Assembly (NCBI GenBank): GCA_050246915.1
Contig: JBFWVD010000003.1
Location: 1 to 64,000, forward strand
DNA length: 64,000 bases
From: JBFWVD01 sp050246915
Lineage (GTDB): Bacteria; Actinomycetota; Acidimicrobiia; Acidimicrobiales; Ilumatobacteraceae
Reading direction: 5' to 3'
In this document: positions 36,089 through 44,686 of the stretch, piece after piece
Layout of the letters: every line of letters begins with the position of its first letter
How positions within the stretch are numbered: the first letter of the stretch is position 1
Position numbers and translations under genes: made by a program
The notes under the pieces: model-generated
Database searches by the model: none
The model's input: the letters and a program-made list of their open reading frames with translations, nothing else
What the model was told of the DNA's origin: nothing

Positions 36089-37413
36089 CGGTCCACCTCT
36101 CCCAGTACCGGGTCGACCGAGGAGATGACGGCGACCGCGTCGGCCACCAGACCACCGCGCATCATGTGGGGCAACGTCTGGAGGTTCACGAACGATGGCG
36201 CCCGCACGTGCATGCGATACGGGGTCGACGAACCGTCGGAGACGATGTAGCAGCCGATCTCACCGCGAGGGCTCTCGATGGCTACGTACACCTCACCCTC
36301 GGGCACCTTGAATCCCTCGGTGAAGATCTTGAAATGATGGATGAGTGCTTCCATCGACTCGTCGATGCGAGCACGCGGCGGCGGCGTGACCTTGCGATCT
36401 TGGATGCGGAAGTCGCCCGACGGCATGCGGTCGAGGATCTGACGAACCAGCTTCATCGATTCGCGGATCTCGTTGAAGCGGATCGAGTAGCGATCGTAAG
36501 CGTCGCCATAGGTGCCGACCACCACATCGAAGTCGAGCTCGTCGTAACGCAAGTACGGCATGGCCCGTCGGATGTCGTAGGCAATTCCGGTTGACCGCAG
36601 CGTCGGTCCGGTGGCCGACAGCGCCAGTGCCTCAGCCGCGGTGATGACACCGACGCCTTGGAGCCGATCACGCCAGATCGGCTGACCGGTCATCAAGATG
36701 TCGTACTCCTCGAGGCGGTACGAGATGTTGTCGCACATCTCGAGCACCTCGTCACGCCAGCCGGCCGGCAGGTCGGCCGCAAGGCCACCGGGGCGGATGA
36801 AGTTGTGGTTCATGCGGAGGCCGGTGACCTTCTGGAAGAAGCGCAACACGTCCTCGCGCTCGCGCCAGCCGTAGATCATCATGGACACCGCGCCGATGTC
36901 CATGCCGTTGGTGGCCAGGAAGAGCAGATGGCTGCTCATCCGGTTCAACTCGGACAACAACATGCGGATCCACACGGCGCGCTCGGGGATGTCGCCGTCG
37001 ATACCGAGGAGCTTCTCCACCGCCATCGAGAACACCAGCTCGTTGTTGAGCGGCGACGCGTAGTCCATGCGAGTGACGTTGGTGCCACCTTGCATGTAGC
37101 TGAGGTTCTCGCCCGTCTTCTCCATGCCGGTGTGGAGGTAGCCGATGATCGGCTTGCACCGCAGCACCTCTTCGCCCTTGAGTTCCAGCATCAACCGGAG
37201 GACGCCGTGGGTGCTCGGGTGCTGTGGACCCATGTTGATGATCATGGTCTCGTCTTCGCCAGGGGCAGCCGCCGGCATGTTGGCCGTCTCGGCCTCGCTG
37301 AGGCGCAGCACCGAGCCGACCTCGCGCAACAACTCTTTCGCCGTGGTCTTCGAGCGCGCCTTCATCTCCTGGCCGCCCTCGCCGGTCAAGCGGGCTCCCT
37401 CGAGCGCTGTCAT
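36085..37413 (-). CDS. nuoD: Complex I subunit NuoD (14-subunit operon)
   Basis: A 442-aa 49-kDa-type subunit: INMGPQHPSTHGVLRLMLEL, IGYLHTGMEKTGENLSYMQG, LLSELNRMSSHLLFLATNGM, RGEIGCYIVSDGSSTPYRMH and the C-terminus VLGEVDR. At the site corresponding to Arg85 of mature bovine NDUFS2 it has Thr95 (HTG), so it cannot carry the NDUFAF7-type methylarginine. An N-terminal extension of about 50 residues is present compared with the other NuoD. The ATG overlaps the nuoC side by stop-start coupling. Confidence 0.95.
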   Translation of the reverse strand: MTALEGARLTGEGGQEMKARSKTTAKELLREVGSVLRLSEAETANMPAAAPGEDETMIINMGPQHPSTHGVLRLMLELKGEEVLRCKPIIGYLHTGMEKTGENLSYMQGGTNVTRMDYASPLNNELVFSMAVEKLLGIDGDIPERAVWIRMLLSELNRMSSHLLFLATNGMDIGAVSMMIYGWREREDVLRFFQKVTGLRMNHNFIRPGGLAADLPAGWRDEVLEMCDNISYRLEEYDILMTGQPIWRDRLQGVGVITAAEALALSATGPTLRSTGIAYDIRRAMPYLRYDELDFDVVVGTYGDAYDRYSIRFNEIRESMKLVRQILDRMPSGDFRIQDRKVTPPPRARIDESMEALIHHFKIFTEGFKVPEGEVYVAIESPRGEIGCYIVSDGSSTPYRMHVRAPSFVNLQTLPHMMRGGLVADAVAVISSVDPVLGEVDR

Positions 37414-37916
37414 GAGTTGGCTCCCTTGAACTGCACGGGGATGCGGCCGACGGCGTAGTCCTTGCGCAGTGGATGACCCACCCAGTCCTCGGGCATGAGG
37501 ATGCGGGTCAGATCGGGATGGCCACTGAAGCTGATGCCATACATGTCGTAGGCCTCGCGCTCCATCGCCTCGGTCCCCGGGAAGAGATCGAACAACGACG
37601 GCACCACCGGATCATGCTCCGCGACCTGCACTCGGACGCGGATGCGTCGACCACGCTCGATGTCGGCCATGTTCACCACGACCTCGAAGCGCTCAGGCGT
37701 GACACCCGCAGGCAGTGCCCGTCCCATGTGCTCGAGATAGTCGACACCGCACAGATCAGCGACGAGGTGGAAGCCGTCGTCGGCAAGCGCCTTGATGAGG
37801 GCGACATAGCCCGATGGCGTCGCGTGCACGACCTGTTGTCCGCACGACCACGACACGAGGCAGCCATGAAGCGTCTCGGGCTCAGTTGCCGTTTCTGGTT
37901 CTGCCTGCTCAGACAT
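37410..37916 (-). CDS. nuoC: Complex I subunit NuoC (14-subunit operon)
   Basis: A 168-aa protein with the family block EREAYDMYGISFSGHPDLTR and ILMPEDWVGHPLRKDY. It is shorter than the other NuoC. The start is uncertain: ATG 37916 gives MSEQAEPETATEP, while ATG 37925 would add MGWP. The 140 nt up to the nuoB stop is the only sizeable gap inside the 14-gene operon and shows no clear extra gene. Confidence 0.9.
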   Translation of the reverse strand: MSEQAEPETATEPETLHGCLVSWSCGQQVVHATPSGYVALIKALADDGFHLVADLCGVDYLEHMGRALPAGVTPERFEVVVNMADIERGRRIRVRVQVAEHDPVVPSLFDLFPGTEAMEREAYDMYGISFSGHPDLTRILMPEDWVGHPLRKDYAVGRIPVQFKGANS

Positions 37917-38056
37917 TGGCCATCCCATTGACTGTGTTGCTGTCCGTGTCGCCGTCGGTGTCGCGATCGGACCTGCAGAGATCGACCCGGACGAGTTCGC
38001 GCTGGTGGTTGGCACAGCGGATGTCCGCTGTGCCGTCGGAACCGATCATCGCGGGT

Positions 38057-38644
38057 TTACTTCGAACCGAGCGAAACGGGTACCGACACGCTCGTGGTCA
38101 GAGTGTCGAGATGGATCTCGGCACCGGCGCCAGTGGCTGCTCGACGCTGGGTGAGCTCGCCCGACACGATGGAGTTGCGCAGCGTCATGATGGCGTGGAT
38201 GAGCGTCTCGGGCGTCGGAGGACACCCCGGTGCGTACACATCGACGGGAACGACCTGATCGACGCCCTGGACGATGGCGTAGTTGTTGAACATGCCGCCT
38301 GAGGATGCGCACACACCCATGGAGATGACCCATTTGGGCTCTGCCATCTGGTCGTAGACCTGGCGGAGCACCGGGGCCATCTTCTGGCTCACCCGACCGG
38401 CCACGATCATGATGTCGGCCTGGCGGGGCGACGCCCGGAAGACCTCCATGCCGAACCGGGCGAGGTCGTAGTGCGCGGCGCCGGTGCCCATCATCTCGAT
38501 GGCGCAGCAAGCAAGGCCGAAGGTGGCAGCCCAGGAGCTCTCCGAACGACCCCACTTGATGAGGTCTTCGAGCTTCCCGGTCAAGAAGTTGTGCTGTAGG
38601 CCCTCGAGCCCTTCCGACAGCATGGCGTCGATGACCTTGGGCAT
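38057..38644 (-). CDS. nuoB: Complex I subunit NuoB, cluster N2 (14-subunit operon)
   Basis: A 195-aa protein with N2 ligands Cys46-Cys47 (GLACCAIEMM), Cys112 (MGVCASSGG) and Cys141 (APGCPPTPE). ATG 38644 starts one nt after the nuoA stop. An N-terminal amphipathic stretch (LEGLQHNFLTGKLEDLIKWG) is typical of bacterial NuoB. Confidence 0.96.
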   Translation of the reverse strand: MPKVIDAMLSEGLEGLQHNFLTGKLEDLIKWGRSESSWAATFGLACCAIEMMGTGAAHYDLARFGMEVFRASPRQADIMIVAGRVSQKMAPVLRQVYDQMAEPKWVISMGVCASSGGMFNNYAIVQGVDQVVPVDVYAPGCPPTPETLIHAIMTLRNSIVSGELTQRRAATGAGAEIHLDTLTTSVSVPVSLGSK

Positions 38645-38645
38645 C

Positions 38646-39095
38646 TCAGGCTGCTTCCTCTCGGCGACCCTCCAGGCCGACCACCTTCACTCCCGCAGCG
38701 GTCGGAGCATCGCTGGCCACCAGTCGACGAGCCCGTGCGATGGGGCCCCAATCGAGACCACCTCGACCGACCTCGTAGACGAACGACAGGAAGAACACGA
38801 CGGAGAAGAACATGATCGCCCCGAACCCGAACGCACCGAGCGACTCATGCGCGATCGCGTAGGGGTAGAGGAAGATCACTTCGATGTCGAACATGATGAA
38901 CAACATCGCCACCAGGTAGAAGCTCACCGGAAAACGATCCGGAGCCTCACGGCTGGGGACGATGCCGCACTCGTACGGGGCCAACTTCGCCGACGTCGCG
39001 CGCTTGGGTGCGAGCAGTTTCGACACCACCAGCGAAATCGCCGCGAACAGCAGCGCGAGCACCGCCATGGCCACGACCGGGAGGTACTGACCCAT
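38646..39095 (-). CDS. nuoA: Complex I subunit NuoA (14-subunit operon)
   Basis: A 149-aa, three-helix subunit: PVVAMAVLALLFAAISLVVS, KLAPYECGIVPSREAPDRFP (with the usual YECG), AMLFIMFDIEVIFLYPYAI. The C-terminus has an extra 30-residue polar tail. ATG 39095 or GTG 39098 may start it; both overlap the stop of the upstream unknown membrane protein, so complex I is translationally coupled to the bc cluster. Confidence 0.93.
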   Translation of the reverse strand: MGQYLPVVAMAVLALLFAAISLVVSKLLAPKRATSAKLAPYECGIVPSREAPDRFPVSFYLVAMLFIMFDIEVIFLYPYAIAHESLGAFGFGAIMFFSVVFFLSFVYEVGRGGLDWGPIARARRLVASDAPTAAGVKVVGLEGRREEAA

Positions 39096-39934
39096 CACGC
39101 CTTCACCAGATCGGTGCCGGCGCGAGCGGCCATCGACCGCTTGTCACGGCCGTGCAGCATCCACAGCAGCGCGGCGGTGATGAGTCCGGAGCCTCCGGCG
39201 ATGAGGGCCGGCGGACGACGCCGGGTGCCCAGGTCACGAAGCATGAGCACGTAGATGGTCTGCTTGTCGTCATCGGGCGTCGGCGTCGGCGGTGCCTGTC
39301 CTGGCTCGGTGTTCTGGAGCAGGTTCGGCTGCACCTCCACCAACACGTAGTGCGGGGTGTGCTTGAACGCGAACTGATCGATGCACGGATGCTTGATCCA
39401 GTGTCCGATCGCGTCCCAGGCGCCGTCGGCGACGTAGTGCTTGCACTTGCCGATCTGCGGGAAGGCCTTGCCGCCCTTGTCGTACACGGTGACCGTCGTG
39501 TAGTCGGCGGTCGACGTGAAGAGCTTGGAACGGTTCAGCAAGATGTCGTCGCTCGATGCGCTCGCCTGTCCACGCTTGGAGTCGTCGAGGCCGAGCGCGA
39601 CCCATTCGGACGTCTCGACGACCTCACCGTTGCTGTCGACCAGCCCCGCGGTGAGTGGGTCGCCCTTGAGTTCCTCAGCACCGTAGAAGATCTGCTTACC
39701 GACCCACGTCGGATCTTCACCGCGCAGACCGCTGCCATAGGCCCACCAGACGCAGGCCAGGAGGGCGATGAACCCGAAGAAGCCGGCGAGCAGGTGCAGG
39801 AGGCCGAGTCGGGCGCCGAGGTTGGTTCCCAGCACCATGTAGGTGGTGCCGACGAGGCAGCCCATCATCACGAGGACGAGGACGATGCCCCGGATCTCCG
39901 GCTCCCAACTGATGGCGAGCAACACCCCGGTCAT
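39095..39934 (-). CDS. Unknown membrane protein between cytochrome c and nuoA
   Basis: A 279-aa protein I cannot assign. Two hydrophobic helices lie at about residues 14-34 and 42-64, a soluble middle domain of about 170 residues (KLFTSTADYTTVTVYDKGG, CKHYVADGAWDAIGHWIKHP), a Pro/Thr linker (PPTPTPDDD) and one more helix at about 240-258 with a basic C-terminus. No haem or cluster motif is seen; two Cys (GKCKHY, HPCIDQ) could form a disulfide. It overlaps the cytochrome c stop (ATGA) and the nuoA start, so it is made with both complexes. A structural or assembly part of the bc complex or of a supercomplex is the natural guess. Confidence 0.8.
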   Translation of the reverse strand: MTGVLLAISWEPEIRGIVLVLVMMGCLVGTTYMVLGTNLGARLGLLHLLAGFFGFIALLACVWWAYGSGLRGEDPTWVGKQIFYGAEELKGDPLTAGLVDSNGEVVETSEWVALGLDDSKRGQASASSDDILLNRSKLFTSTADYTTVTVYDKGGKAFPQIGKCKHYVADGAWDAIGHWIKHPCIDQFAFKHTPHYVLVEVQPNLLQNTEPGQAPPTPTPDDDKQTIYVLMLRDLGTRRRPPALIAGGSGLITAALLWMLHGRDKRSMAARAGTDLVKA

Positions 39935-40983
39935 CGCAGACTCCGAACGTATTCGACGAGGGCGGTGACCTGCTCGTCCGTCAACATCTTCCCGAACCCG
40001 GGCATGCGGCCCGAACCCTGTCCTTGCATCCCGTACTTCTCTCCGAACACCGAGCCGTTCTTGATGAAGTTGATCATGTCGGTCTCGCTGGGGAACTGGC
40101 GCACGGTGGACCCCGCGGTGAGGTTCGGTCCGAGTGCTCCACCACCGGTCACCTTCGGATCGCCGTACGACCAACCCGACGTGTGGCAGCGGGCGCACGA
40201 GTAAGCGCCGGAGTTCTTCAGGTTCGAGAACAAGAAGGCCCCGAGATCGAAGGTGGTGCCAGCCTTCTCGGCGGCAGCCTTCGCCTCATCGATGCTGGTC
40301 TGGACGTCGGCCTGGGCCTTCTCGCAGGTCCCGTTGAGCGCCGGGTCACACAGCTGGATGGACTTGAGGTAGGAGATCAACGTGGTGATCTGCTGCTCGT
40401 TCATCGGCCCGCCGCCTTCGACGCCCCACGCCGACATGGGCGAGAACTTCCGGCCGTAGACCAAGATCGTGCGGACCTCTTCCTCGCTGTAGCGCAGCAG
40501 CACGGTGTTCAGGGCCGGTGCGGCCCAGTTCACCTGCTTCACCTCGCCGGTGTTCGGATCGGTGACCACCGTCTGGGCGGCACCACCGCCGCCACCCATG
40601 CCGCCATGGCAGCCGGCGCAGTTGAAGCCACCCGACGCCGTCGGGGCGAACAGCTGCGAACCCCATGATGCGAAGCGCTTGTCGAACTTCTCGGCCGCTG
40701 TCGTCTGACGACCCGGTTCGTGGAGCCAGTAGAGCGGGATCGCCAGGGCGCACACCACCAACATGGCGAAGCCGAGGAGCTGCCCGGTCTCGAGGCGCTT
40801 ACCTTCCAGCTCCTCGTCGGAGTAGTACGGCTTGCGGTTGGGGGCAAGCTCGATCTCCGAACCGATCTCGGGTCGAGCCTTGCGGAAGTTGAACCCGATG
40901 TAGACGACGAACGCGATCGTGAGCACGATCCCGATCACCGCCGCTATCGCGCGCGGAATGCCTTGCGAAGCAGCAAGCAGCAT
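39931..40983 (-). CDS. Membrane-anchored diheme cytochrome c of the bc complex
   Basis: A 350-aa protein with two CxxCH haem sites: Cys122-Ala-Gly-Cys-His126 and Cys263-Ala-Arg-Cys-His267. Hydrophobic helices at about 9-31 and 67-87 anchor it. The two c-domains are joined by an Ala/Lys/Glu-rich helical segment (about 220-245). A Gly-run follows the first site. It probably plays the part of QcrC, moving electrons from the Rieske protein to the oxidase. It overlaps the Rieske stop by ATGA. Confidence 0.92.
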   Translation of the reverse strand: MLLAASQGIPRAIAAVIGIVLTIAFVVYIGFNFRKARPEIGSEIELAPNRKPYYSDEELEGKRLETGQLLGFAMLVVCALAIPLYWLHEPGRQTTAAEKFDKRFASWGSQLFAPTASGGFNCAGCHGGMGGGGGAAQTVVTDPNTGEVKQVNWAAPALNTVLLRYSEEEVRTILVYGRKFSPMSAWGVEGGGPMNEQQITTLISYLKSIQLCDPALNGTCEKAQADVQTSIDEAKAAAEKAGTTFDLGAFLFSNLKNSGAYSCARCHTSGWSYGDPKVTGGGALGPNLTAGSTVRQFPSETDMINFIKNGSVFGEKYGMQGQGSGRMPGFGKMLTDEQVTALVEYVRSLR

Positions 40984-41852
40984 CAGTGGTGCTCTCCCCC
41001 GCCCACGCAATGCGGGCCCTCAGCTTCTTGTCCAGTGGTGTTCACGCCGATCGGCACGCCCTGCACGATGGTGCCGGTGTCGATCACGATGGTGCCGTTG
41101 GAGACCGACACGGGGAAGTGGTCGAGGCCGCGAGGGGCCGGACCACCCTTCTTCTCACCGACGCGGTTGTACTGCGAGCCATGGCACTGGCACTCGAACC
41201 ACTGCGAGGTCTTGCATTCGGGCACACGGCAACCGAGGTGCACGCACTTCTGGTACAGGGCCACGACACCGGCCTGCTCCATGCCCGTGACGATGCTCGG
41301 CTCGTAGATCTCCTTGGCCTTGGAGAGGCCTTCCTTCGGGTAGGCAGTGACCCACGCCCGTCCCTCGGGCACGTAGTAGAAGCCCTGTCCATCACGAATA
41401 GCGCTCTGCACGTCGACGATGCGGCCGATGTTGATCTTGGCGCCGAAGCCGCCCCTGAGAACTGGCCACAGGAAGGCCAGACACGCCGCACCGAAGCCGC
41501 TGACGGCAAGCCCCATCATGATGCCGTTGGCCCGGTTGAGGAACTGTCGCCGGGTCACGCCGATCTGCTCGGCGTCCATCGGCACATAGGGGGCAGGAGC
41601 GCTCGGGGCGCGCACCGCCACATCGGTGCCAACCCGTGCCGCGGCTGCGGCGAGCTCGACCTCTTTGCCGGTGGGCGCGGTGTCGGCGGTCGCAGCAGCG
41701 GCAGCCGATGCCTTGTCGCGTTGACGGGTCTCGCGGGACAGGTAGCCCGTGGCGGCCCGCGCGTCGCCGCGGCGGCTCGTGGCCACCACGACGACGACCG
41801 CCAACACCACCAGTGCTGCGGCGGCGAGTCCGATGATCGCTGCGTTGCTCAT
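40983..41852 (-). CDS. qcrA: Rieske iron-sulfur protein of the bc complex
   Basis: A 289-aa protein. The Rieske [2Fe-2S] ligands are Cys203 and His205 (CVHLGC) with Cys221 and His224 (CQCHGS), and Cys208-Cys223 form the expected disulfide. There is an N-terminal helix (6-25), a long Ala-rich linker (about 48-90), a twin-arginine VTRRQFLNRA at about 100-109 and a second helix after it, fitting actinobacterial multi-helix Rieske proteins. AGGAG lies seven nt before the ATG. Confidence 0.95.
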   Translation of the reverse strand: MSNAAIIGLAAAALVVLAVVVVVATSRRGDARAATGYLSRETRQRDKASAAAAATADTAPTGKEVELAAAAARVGTDVAVRAPSAPAPYVPMDAEQIGVTRRQFLNRANGIMMGLAVSGFGAACLAFLWPVLRGGFGAKINIGRIVDVQSAIRDGQGFYYVPEGRAWVTAYPKEGLSKAKEIYEPSIVTGMEQAGVVALYQKCVHLGCRVPECKTSQWFECQCHGSQYNRVGEKKGGPAPRGLDHFPVSVSNGTIVIDTGTIVQGVPIGVNTTGQEAEGPHCVGGGEHH

Positions 41853-41861
41853 CGTGTGCTC

Positions 41862-42662
41862 CTAGAACTCGAAGAAGATGCCGTTGCGCCACGGGAAGAT
41901 GAAGTTGAACCCGGGGCCACGGAAGAAGGATCCGATGATGACGAGAACCGACCAGAACATCATGAAGACCGTGAACAAGCTGATGGCGAACTTGCGATCC
42001 TCAGGCTTGTTGGACGGGTTCTTGTCGATGTAGGGAGCCATGGTCAAGATGATGAGACCCATGCCCGGGATGGTCACGCCGGCGACCATGGGATGGAACA
42101 TCGTGAGCAGCTCCTGCAGCCCGAGGAAGTACCACGGAGCCTTCGACGGGTTCGGCGTCTGGTTGGGGTTGGCCAGCTGCTGCAGCGGCGCGTTCACGAA
42201 CGTCGAGAACACGAGCAGGAACGCACTGCACGCGAGCGCGGCGACGAACTCACCGATGAGCAGGTGCGGCCAGGTGTGGACCTTGTCCACGGGGCTGGCC
42301 TTCACCTCTTGGATGGAACCGGACTTCACGACGGTCAGCAGTCGCTGCGTGTGACCGCCGGGGCCAGCGCCGACGGGGACGCCGCCACCGGGGGCGGTCG
42401 CCGCGGCCACGGCAGCCGCGACCTTGGGCACGGTGGCCACCCCGCCACCGCCCGATGCGGCCTCGCCGCCCTCGGACTTGGAGCGAGCCGACTTGGACCG
42501 CTCGAGGAGGTGGGCCGGGATGCGTCCACCGCTCGGATCGGCGGCAGGCGCGTCCGAGGCAGCTGCCTCGGCAGGTGCCGCGCTCTCAGATGCGGTTGCC
42601 TCCTGGGCCTTGACGCGCGCTGCTTCCGCTCGCTTGCGCAGGTGCTCGGGAATCTCAGTCAT
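41862..42662 (-). CDS. Cytochrome b C-terminal half (subunit IV-like) with an unusual N-terminal tail
   Basis: A 266-aa protein. From about residue 125 it is the C-terminal domain of cytochrome b: VHTWPHLLIGEFVAALACSA, NPSKAPWYFLGLQELL (PEWY-like quinol-site region, here APWY), and two further helices. The first 110 residues are low-complexity Ala/Ser/Gly. They carry the motif TEIPEHLRKRAEAAR (2-16) and a relative, RIPAHLLERSKSAR (47-60). A closely similar motif starts the cytochrome c at 44687. Cytochrome b is therefore split as in b6f complexes. Confidence 0.93.
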   Translation of the reverse strand: MTEIPEHLRKRAEAARVKAQEATASESAAPAEAAASDAPAADPSGGRIPAHLLERSKSARSKSEGGEAASGGGGVATVPKVAAAVAAATAPGGGVPVGAGPGGHTQRLLTVVKSGSIQEVKASPVDKVHTWPHLLIGEFVAALACSAFLLVFSTFVNAPLQQLANPNQTPNPSKAPWYFLGLQELLTMFHPMVAGVTIPGMGLIILTMAPYIDKNPSNKPEDRKFAISLFTVFMMFWSVLVIIGSFFRGPGFNFIFPWRNGIFFEF

Positions 42663-42687
42663 GAGCGTTCACAAAACCTTTCCCCGG

Positions 42688-43470
42688 TCACAACGGACCC
42701 GAGATGCCGCCGTCTTTGCGGACACGCCAGAAGTGGATGGCCATGAATATGACGATCACGAACGGGAGCATGAGCACGTGGAGCACGTACCAGCGCAGCA
42801 ACGTCTCGCCACCGATCTCCTTGCCGCCCACGAGCACGAAGCGCACCTGGTCACCGAAGACGGGCATGTATCCCATCATGTTGGTGCCCACGGCCACGGC
42901 CCACATCGACAACTGATCCCACGGGAGCAGGTAGCCGGTGAACGACAACAGCAAGGTGAGCTGCAGGAGGATGGTGCCGATGACCCAGTTGAACTCCCGC
43001 GGTGGCTTGTACGCCCCGTGGTAGAAGACGCGGGCCATGTGCAAGAACACGGCGAGCACCATGAGGTGTGCTGCCCATCTGTGCATGTTTCTCACCAGCA
43101 GACCGAACGTCACCGAGGTCTGGAGCGTGTAGATGTCGTTCCACGCGGCGGCGGTGGTGGGCCGGTAGAAGAACATCAGGAAGATGCCCGTCACCGTGAG
43201 CAAGATGAACAGGAAGAAGCTCAGTCCACCGAGGCACAGCGTGTAGCTGACCTTGACGGCGTGACGCTTCACCTTGACCGGATGCAAGTGGTACAGCACC
43301 GAGTTCATGATCACGTAGGACCGGTTACGGGGGCTGTCGGAATACCCCTTCCGGAAGATCGACCCTGGGCGGAAGATCGAGTTCCACGCCTGGGAACCCT
43401 GTGTCTTCTCCCAGGTCTTCGACGCCCGCTCCCCGAGTGTGGGGCGCTTGGAGTCCATGGTCTTGGCCAC
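42688..43470 (-). CDS. qcrB: Cytochrome b N-terminal half (b6-type)
   Basis: A 260-aa protein with the four haem-b histidines in b6 spacing: His130 and His144 (14 apart), His231 and His246 (15 apart). Other blocks are FLLTVTGIFLMFFYRP-like helix 1, FTGYLLPWDQLSMWA and GGETLLRWYVLHVLMLP. It should oxidise menaquinol together with the subunit IV-like protein downstream. It starts with GTG 43470, GGAG six nt before, 16 nt after the ferredoxin stop. Confidence 0.94.
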   Translation of the reverse strand: MAKTMDSKRPTLGERASKTWEKTQGSQAWNSIFRPGSIFRKGYSDSPRNRSYVIMNSVLYHLHPVKVKRHAVKVSYTLCLGGLSFFLFILLTVTGIFLMFFYRPTTAAAWNDIYTLQTSVTFGLLVRNMHRWAAHLMVLAVFLHMARVFYHGAYKPPREFNWVIGTILLQLTLLLSFTGYLLPWDQLSMWAVAVGTNMMGYMPVFGDQVRFVLVGGKEIGGETLLRWYVLHVLMLPFVIVIFMAIHFWRVRKDGGISGPL

Positions 43471-43486
43471 TCGTAGCTCCTAGCTC

Positions 43487-43900
43487 TCAGAACCGCATGC
43501 CGTAGGCATAGCCGTGATTGTTCGTGCGGGTGTGGCTGTCCCCGTTGGGATCAGCTGCACCTGCCTTGCCCAGGATGATCACGCCCGTCGGGCAGCGATC
43601 GACACAGAGGGCACAACGCGTGCACACGTCGTCGTCGATGATGAACACCACGTGATCGCCGGGATCGTTGCCGGGCTGCTCGGTGTTCATCGCTTCGGCG
43701 ATGACGTCTGGGGTCACCATGTGGATGCACTTCCACGGGCAGATGTCGACGCAGCCCTCGCACATGATGCACTCGGATTGGTCGATGTGGATGAACTGCT
43801 TGGGCTTCACCGCCTTCGAGAGGTAGTCGGCGTCGACCTCGACGAGTTGGTACTCGTCGGACCACTCCGGCATCGGTGGATTTGCGTCGTTCTTGGCCAT
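43487..43900 (-). CDS. Ferredoxin-like 2x[4Fe-4S] protein inside the bc operon
   Basis: A 137-aa protein with two complete CxxCxxCxxxCP motifs at Cys44/47/50/54 (CIMCEGCVDICP) and Cys93/96/99/103 (CTRCALCVDRCP), about 49 residues apart. No membrane helix is seen. A ferredoxin gene directly before cytochrome b is not part of classical bc1 operons. It may be an extra electron entry or exit of the complex, or may serve complex I of either type. It lies seven nt after the membrane protein gene. Confidence 0.9.
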   Translation of the reverse strand: MAKNDANPPMPEWSDEYQLVEVDADYLSKAVKPKQFIHIDQSECIMCEGCVDICPWKCIHMVTPDVIAEAMNTEQPGNDPGDHVVFIIDDDVCTRCALCVDRCPTGVIILGKAGAADPNGDSHTRTNNHGYAYGMRF

Positions 43901-43907
43901 GGGTGGA

Positions 43908-44351
43908 TCAGGCCTTCTTCGCCAGCGGGCGACCGTAGGAGGACACCTGCACGTCGGTGGAAGCGGTGGCCTTGCCACGCTTGTTCCACAACGTCCACGC
44001 CCCGACCTGGATGCCCAGGAACAGGCCGTAGATCATCGTGGCGATGATGTGGGAGATGGCTTCGTAGGTGATGGTGAACGGCAGCCAGCCGCCGGAAGCC
44101 TTCGGCTTCAAGATGTCGCCGGGGCCGAAGACCAAGCGAGCCTTGCTCCATCGCCACTCGGACGTAGCGAAGGTGAGCCACTGATGGGGCACGATGCCGT
44201 AGGCCAGCATCATGACGACCATGGCATAGATGCCAGCGATCATGGCCTCACCCCAGGTCAGGGGCGTGCCGGGCTTGCGTCGCTTGGCGACGGGGATCAT
44301 GAGAGCGGACAGCGCCAGCGTCAGCACGAACGAGAAGATCAACGCGACCAC
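43908..44351 (-). CDS. Unknown small membrane protein, first gene of the bc-nuo gene run
   Basis: A 147-aa protein I do not recognise. Hydrophobic segments at about residues 2-19, 34-53 and 92-122; the loop between holds PHQWLTFATSEWRWSKARLV and a Gly-Asp-Leu segment. No haem or Fe-S motif. The GTG at 44351 has a perfect AAGGAGGT eight nt upstream, one of the strongest ribosome sites in the window, so it is truly translated. As the first gene of the operon it may be a subunit or assembly factor of the bc complex. Confidence 0.82.
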   Translation of the reverse strand: MVALIFSFVLTLALSALMIPVAKRRKPGTPLTWGEAMIAGIYAMVVMMLAYGIVPHQWLTFATSEWRWSKARLVFGPGDILKPKASGGWLPFTITYEAISHIIATMIYGLFLGIQVGAWTLWNKRGKATASTDVQVSSYGRPLAKKA

Positions 44352-44686
44352 GCGGTCGCACCTCCTTATGTGGGCCGTACCGAACCTTAACGACCCCGAC
44401 CATCGTCGCCGAAACCGGTGACCAGAACCGGGACCCGTACTTCGACATTGTTGTATTCGGTGACAGACCCAGGTGTGGATGCCTGGCATGCCCCGAAATG
44501 CAGATGCCGTGATGCAGATGTAGGTCTACCCGCTCCGCGGCCGTTGCGGCCAACCCCAGCACGGGTCGAGTGACGATGGTCCCGATCGGCGATCGAGATG
44601 ACCGGGAGATTCCGTTCGGCTGGGGTCACTGACCTATGGTTGGAGACGGTTCTGCCGATGGTTCTGCGCGTCCGGAAAGGTACGAC
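44352..44686. other. Divergent promoter region of bc-nuo run and cytochrome c gene
   Basis: This 335-nt stretch has no gene I can support. It must hold the promoters of the two divergent units. It contains the palindrome ggcatgcc (44485-44492) and the 9-mer atgcagatg twice (44498-44506, 44512-44520). The ribosome sites of both flanking genes are at its ends. I could not pick convincing -35/-10 boxes. Confidence 0.5.
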
